From contig CAAGSD010000063.1 in the NCBI GenBank assembly GCA_900772845.1, forward strand, positions 1 through 52,293: a stretch of DNA of 52,293 bases, written 5' to 3'. The notes beneath the pieces are model-generated. The model saw only the letters and a program-made list of their open reading frames with translations, made no database searches and had not been told where the DNA came from. The DNA comes from Lachnospiraceae bacterium (GTDB lineage Bacteria; Bacillota; Clostridia; Lachnospirales; Lachnospiraceae). The position numbers and the translations under genes were made by a program. Of the stretch, positions 50,131-52,293 are shown in pieces (the first letter of the stretch is position 1; each line of letters begins with the position of its first letter).

Positions 50131-51330
50131 ATGGCAGCAGATATCAAGAATTATCTGAAGGAAAAAGAAAAGCGGCAAAAAAGTCAGGATGATTATAAGA
50201 AAAAGATCCGCAAACACCGGCTGACTATTGTGTACCGGGTGCTGCTGGTGGTGGCGGCTTTGGGAGCGGCACTTGCTCTTGTGGTGGTACAGGCAAAGAG
50301 ACATATCTATACGGGATATGACACCGTATCTTCCATTAGCCGGGAGGTCTCATCGGATGCCACAGACATACGGTTGAAAAACAGTATTCTTACATATAGT
50401 AAAGACGGCGCTCACTGTACGGATGCCAAGGGAAATGTAAAGTGGAATCAGACTTATGTGATCCAGGATGTGAAGATCGCTACTGGTGGCGATGTGGCAG
50501 CTATCGGCAGTTATAACGGCCGTGAGATCTACGTGCAGAATACGGACAAGCAACTGGGAACTATTACAACGACCATGCCGATTCGAAATATTACAGTAGC
50601 GGAAACGGGAAGAGTGACAGCAGTGCTGGCAGATACGAATGTAGCCTGGATCATGACTTACGAAGCGGACGGGACCAACAGCTATACGGGACAGGCACAT
50701 ATGACGGACGGAGGGTATCCGGTATCCATCAGCCTGTCACCGGACGGAGAGCTTCTGGCGATCAGTTACCTGTATGTGGATGCAGGCGTGGTAAAAAGTA
50801 ATGTGACATTTTACAATTTCGGACCGGTGGGCGAGAATCAGAGCGATTATATGGTCAGCGCATATTCCTATTCCGATCTGGTCGTGCCGAAAGTGCAGTT
50901 TATGAATAATGATACAGCGTTTGCAGTAGGAGACAGCCGTCTTATGATCTACTCGGGTACCCAGAAGCCTGTGACGGCGGGAGAATACCTGTATGACGAC
51001 GAGATCCAGTCGGTTTTCTACAGTGATAAATATGTAGGACTGGTGTTCCTTTCGGACCAGGCGGAGACCAAGTACCGCATGGATGTGTACAATACTTCGG
51101 CGGCAAAGGTGGGCAGCTACTATTTTGATGTGGATTATACGGATATTTTCTTCGGGGATGATGACATGGTGATCTACAACGAATCGGAGTGCCAGATCTT
51201 TACAACGGACGGTGTGGAAAAATACCATGGCAGCTTCGGTAAGAGTGCCCGGCTTCTGCTTCCCGCAGGAGGTTCCTACAAATATTATCTGGTAACAGAT
51301 AGTACAATAGATACGATACAGTTAAAATAA
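50131..51330 (+). CDS. DUF5711-like membrane-anchored protein
   Basis: 399 residues. A very basic, coiled N-terminus (NYLKEKEKRQKSQDDYKKKIRKHR) is followed by a membrane helix (about 34-54) and an extracellular beta-propeller-like region with repeated short blades (ILTYSKDGAHCTDAKGNVKW, GDVAAIGSYNGREIYVQN, GYPVSISLSPDGELLAISYLYVD). The layout fits the DUF5711 family of Firmicutes, whose role is unknown. CATAAGGAAAC precedes the ATG. It is followed after 12 bases by cvpA, so the two are probably co-transcribed. Confidence 0.8.
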   Translation: MAADIKNYLKEKEKRQKSQDDYKKKIRKHRLTIVYRVLLVVAALGAALALVVVQAKRHIYTGYDTVSSISREVSSDATDIRLKNSILTYSKDGAHCTDAKGNVKWNQTYVIQDVKIATGGDVAAIGSYNGREIYVQNTDKQLGTITTTMPIRNITVAETGRVTAVLADTNVAWIMTYEADGTNSYTGQAHMTDGGYPVSISLSPDGELLAISYLYVDAGVVKSNVTFYNFGPVGENQSDYMVSAYSYSDLVVPKVQFMNNDTAFAVGDSRLMIYSGTQKPVTAGEYLYDDEIQSVFYSDKYVGLVFLSDQAETKYRMDVYNTSAAKVGSYYFDVDYTDIFFGDDDMVIYNESECQIFTTDGVEKYHGSFGKSARLLLPAGGSYKYYLVTDSTIDTIQLK

Positions 51331-51342
51331 AGGAGTATACCA

Positions 51343-51849
51343 ATGAATCTGAATTTATTACTGGTCATCATGGCAGTAGTATTGATCTGCATGGTGATGG
51401 ACGGCTACAAGAAGGGAATGGTAAAATCCCTGATCTCTCTGATCTCCCTGCTGATCACCTGTGTGGTACTGTTCCTGATCGGGAATGGTCTGAGCAGTTA
51501 CTTTGATGGAAAGATATTCAATGTGATCCTGACAATACTGTTGCTGGCGGCGATCGGTTTGGTGCATCATCTTCTTAATATCGTATTTCTCTCGGCAAAG
51601 ATGATCGTGAAACTACCTATAGTACATAGCCTGGACAAATTACTAGGTATTGTGGTTGGAATCTTAGAAACTGTTCTAATTGTTTGGACAATATACGCAT
51701 TTAATATCTTCAGAGACCTGGGAACCCTGGGCCAGGTGATCGTAGATTATACCAGAGACAGCAGAATACTTACATGTTTGTATGAAAATAACTATCTGGC
51801 ATATTTGGTGGAACAGCTCGGACAAAAGCTTCCGTTCTTTGTAAAATAG
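51343..51849 (+). CDS. cvpA: CvpA family membrane protein
   Basis: 168 residues with four hydrophobic segments. The N-terminal LLLVIMAVVLICMVMDGYKKGMVKSLISLISLL is the CvpA signature, in which a short helix and the GYKKG turn precede the second helix. The family is broadly conserved and linked to colicin V production and envelope stress in Proteobacteria; its biochemical role in Firmicutes is not settled. AAAGGAG precedes the ATG. It is the last protein gene before the predicted rRNA promoters. Confidence 0.85.
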   Translation: MNLNLLLVIMAVVLICMVMDGYKKGMVKSLISLISLLITCVVLFLIGNGLSSYFDGKIFNVILTILLLAAIGLVHHLLNIVFLSAKMIVKLPIVHSLDKLLGIVVGILETVLIVWTIYAFNIFRDLGTLGQVIVDYTRDSRILTCLYENNYLAYLVEQLGQKLPFFVK

Positions 51850-51877
51850 TAAAAAACAGAATAGAAACATGGCAAAA

Positions 51878-51913
51878 ATCCCCTGTTTATGCGGAATTGA
51901 CGCGGCAGGGGAT
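51878..51913 (+). terminator. Hairpin after cvpA
   Basis: ATCCCCTG (51878-51885) pairs with CAGGGGAT (51906-51913), followed by AATTTG. The T run is poor, so termination is only probable. Confidence 0.6.
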
Positions 51914-51942
51914 AATTTGTGCAAAAAATTCGAAAAATAGTG

Positions 51943-51971
51943 TTGACAAGTACAGTGGGGGATGATATACT
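51943..51971 (+). promoter_or_regulatory. rRNA-type promoter P1
   Basis: TTGACA (51943-51948), a 17-base spacer and TATACT (51966-51971), with an extended -10 TGA just before it. Confidence 0.85.
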
Positions 51972-52045
51972 CAGATTCGTTGTTGAGGCAGCGCCGAGAC
52001 AACACAACAGCTCGAAAGAAACTTGAAAAGATTTCAAAAAAGTTG

Positions 52046-52074
52046 TTGACAAAGTCTGACAGATATGATAGCAT
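52046..52074 (+). promoter_or_regulatory. rRNA-type promoter P2
   Basis: TTGACA (52046-52051), a 17-base spacer ending in TATGA and TAGCAT (52069-52074). AAAAAAGTTG upstream repeats that of P3. Confidence 0.75.
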
Positions 52075-52132
52075 AAATACCTGTCACGGAAAACAAAAGT
52101 TTTCCAAGACAAAAAAGTTTTTAAAAAAGTTG

Positions 52133-52161
52133 TTGACAAACGAAAGCGGTTATGATAAGAT
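52133..52161 (+). promoter_or_regulatory. rRNA-type promoter P3
   Basis: TTGACA (52133-52138), a 17-base spacer ending in TATGA and TAAGAT (52156-52161). The A/T-rich run upstream could act as an UP element. Confidence 0.78.
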
Positions 52162-52293
52162 ATCAGAGTTGCCGCTGAGAACAAAACGACAACGAAGAAA
52201 CACTGATCTTTGACAAATAAACAGTAATGCAACCCTGAAAATTCCAAGATTTTCAGAGAAATTCAAGAACAAGCAACTTAGTCGAAAGACGAA
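52162..52293 (+). promoter_or_regulatory. Leader of a predicted rRNA operon (boxA-like site and stem)
   Basis: GATCTTTGACAAATA (52205-52219) resembles the boxA antitermination element that precedes 16S genes in Firmicutes. CTGAAAAT-TCCA-AGATTTTCAG (52235-52256) forms a stem of the kind processed by RNase III. No coding frame with a ribosome site is present. The 16S gene itself is not inside the window. Confidence 0.7.

Noticed and set aside
52046..52069. TATGAT as the -10 of P2 and P3
   Set aside because: It would leave only 12 bases to TTGACA. The hexamer at 17 bases (TAGCAT, TAAGAT) with TATGA as the extended element fits all three promoters.
51962..52213. 83-codon open frame in the right-hand intergenic region
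   Set aside because: It covers three promoters and a boxA-like leader, is lysine-rich by composition and has no ribosome site.

Overview
The window looks like chromosome of an anaerobic gut Firmicute of the Lachnospiraceae type (inferred; the genus cannot be told from the sequence alone). The evidence is the type II fatty-acid cluster with FMN-dependent FabK and a fused AccD-AccA, sugar ABC importers that lack their own ATPase, a cellobiose phosphorylase very close to the clostridial enzyme, large LysM and Asp-rich surface proteins, strong AGGAGG ribosome sites and sigma-A promoters. No transposase, phage gene or CRISPR array was seen.

Layout. 1-3140: an open frame running off the left edge, an AraC regulator, and a divergent GH4 enzyme with the CHEV motif of alpha-galacturonidases. 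3280-10080: a carbohydrate operon (binding lipoprotein, two permeases, 4-alpha-glucanotransferase, LacI regulator) followed by a radical-SAM activase. 10094-11250: a lone AAA-type ATPase behind an array of AT-rich palindromic repeats. 11270-17225: a 1853-residue secreted PL9 pectate lyase with a C-terminal LysM. 17253-21080: a D-lactate dehydrogenase-like enzyme, a lipoprotein, a fluoride riboswitch with its cation/proton antiporter, and a 136-bp nested inverted repeat. 21122-28612: a cellodextrin locus, with cellobiose phosphorylase diverging from a LacI regulator and an ABC importer. 28800-29510: two small proteins and tRNA-Ser(CGA). 29630-39272: the fatty-acid cluster acpP, fabK, fabD, fabG, fabF, fabZ, accDA, second fabK-like, fabH, MarR, with a FabT-type operator at its promoter. 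39367-43464: a surface protein whose signal peptide is put out of frame by a run of eight G. 43623-51849: pfkA, dnaX, ybaB, recR, galM, a LysM membrane protein, a DUF5711-like protein and cvpA. 51940-52293: three tandem extended -10 promoters and a boxA-like leader, so an rRNA operon probably starts just beyond the right edge.

The genes suggest a plant-polysaccharide degrader. The PL9 lyase would cut pectin outside the cell and the GH4 enzyme would release galacturonate inside. Cellodextrins would enter by the second importer and be split by phosphorolysis, and malto-oligosaccharides would enter by the first importer and be rearranged by MalQ. Points that most deserve a second look are the G8 tract, a dispersed intergenic repeat ending in AATAGTTAC, the operator shared by the cellobiose phosphorylase and its regulator, the fluoride switch driving an antiporter, the ATPase repeat array, and the nested inverted repeat near 20.9 kb.
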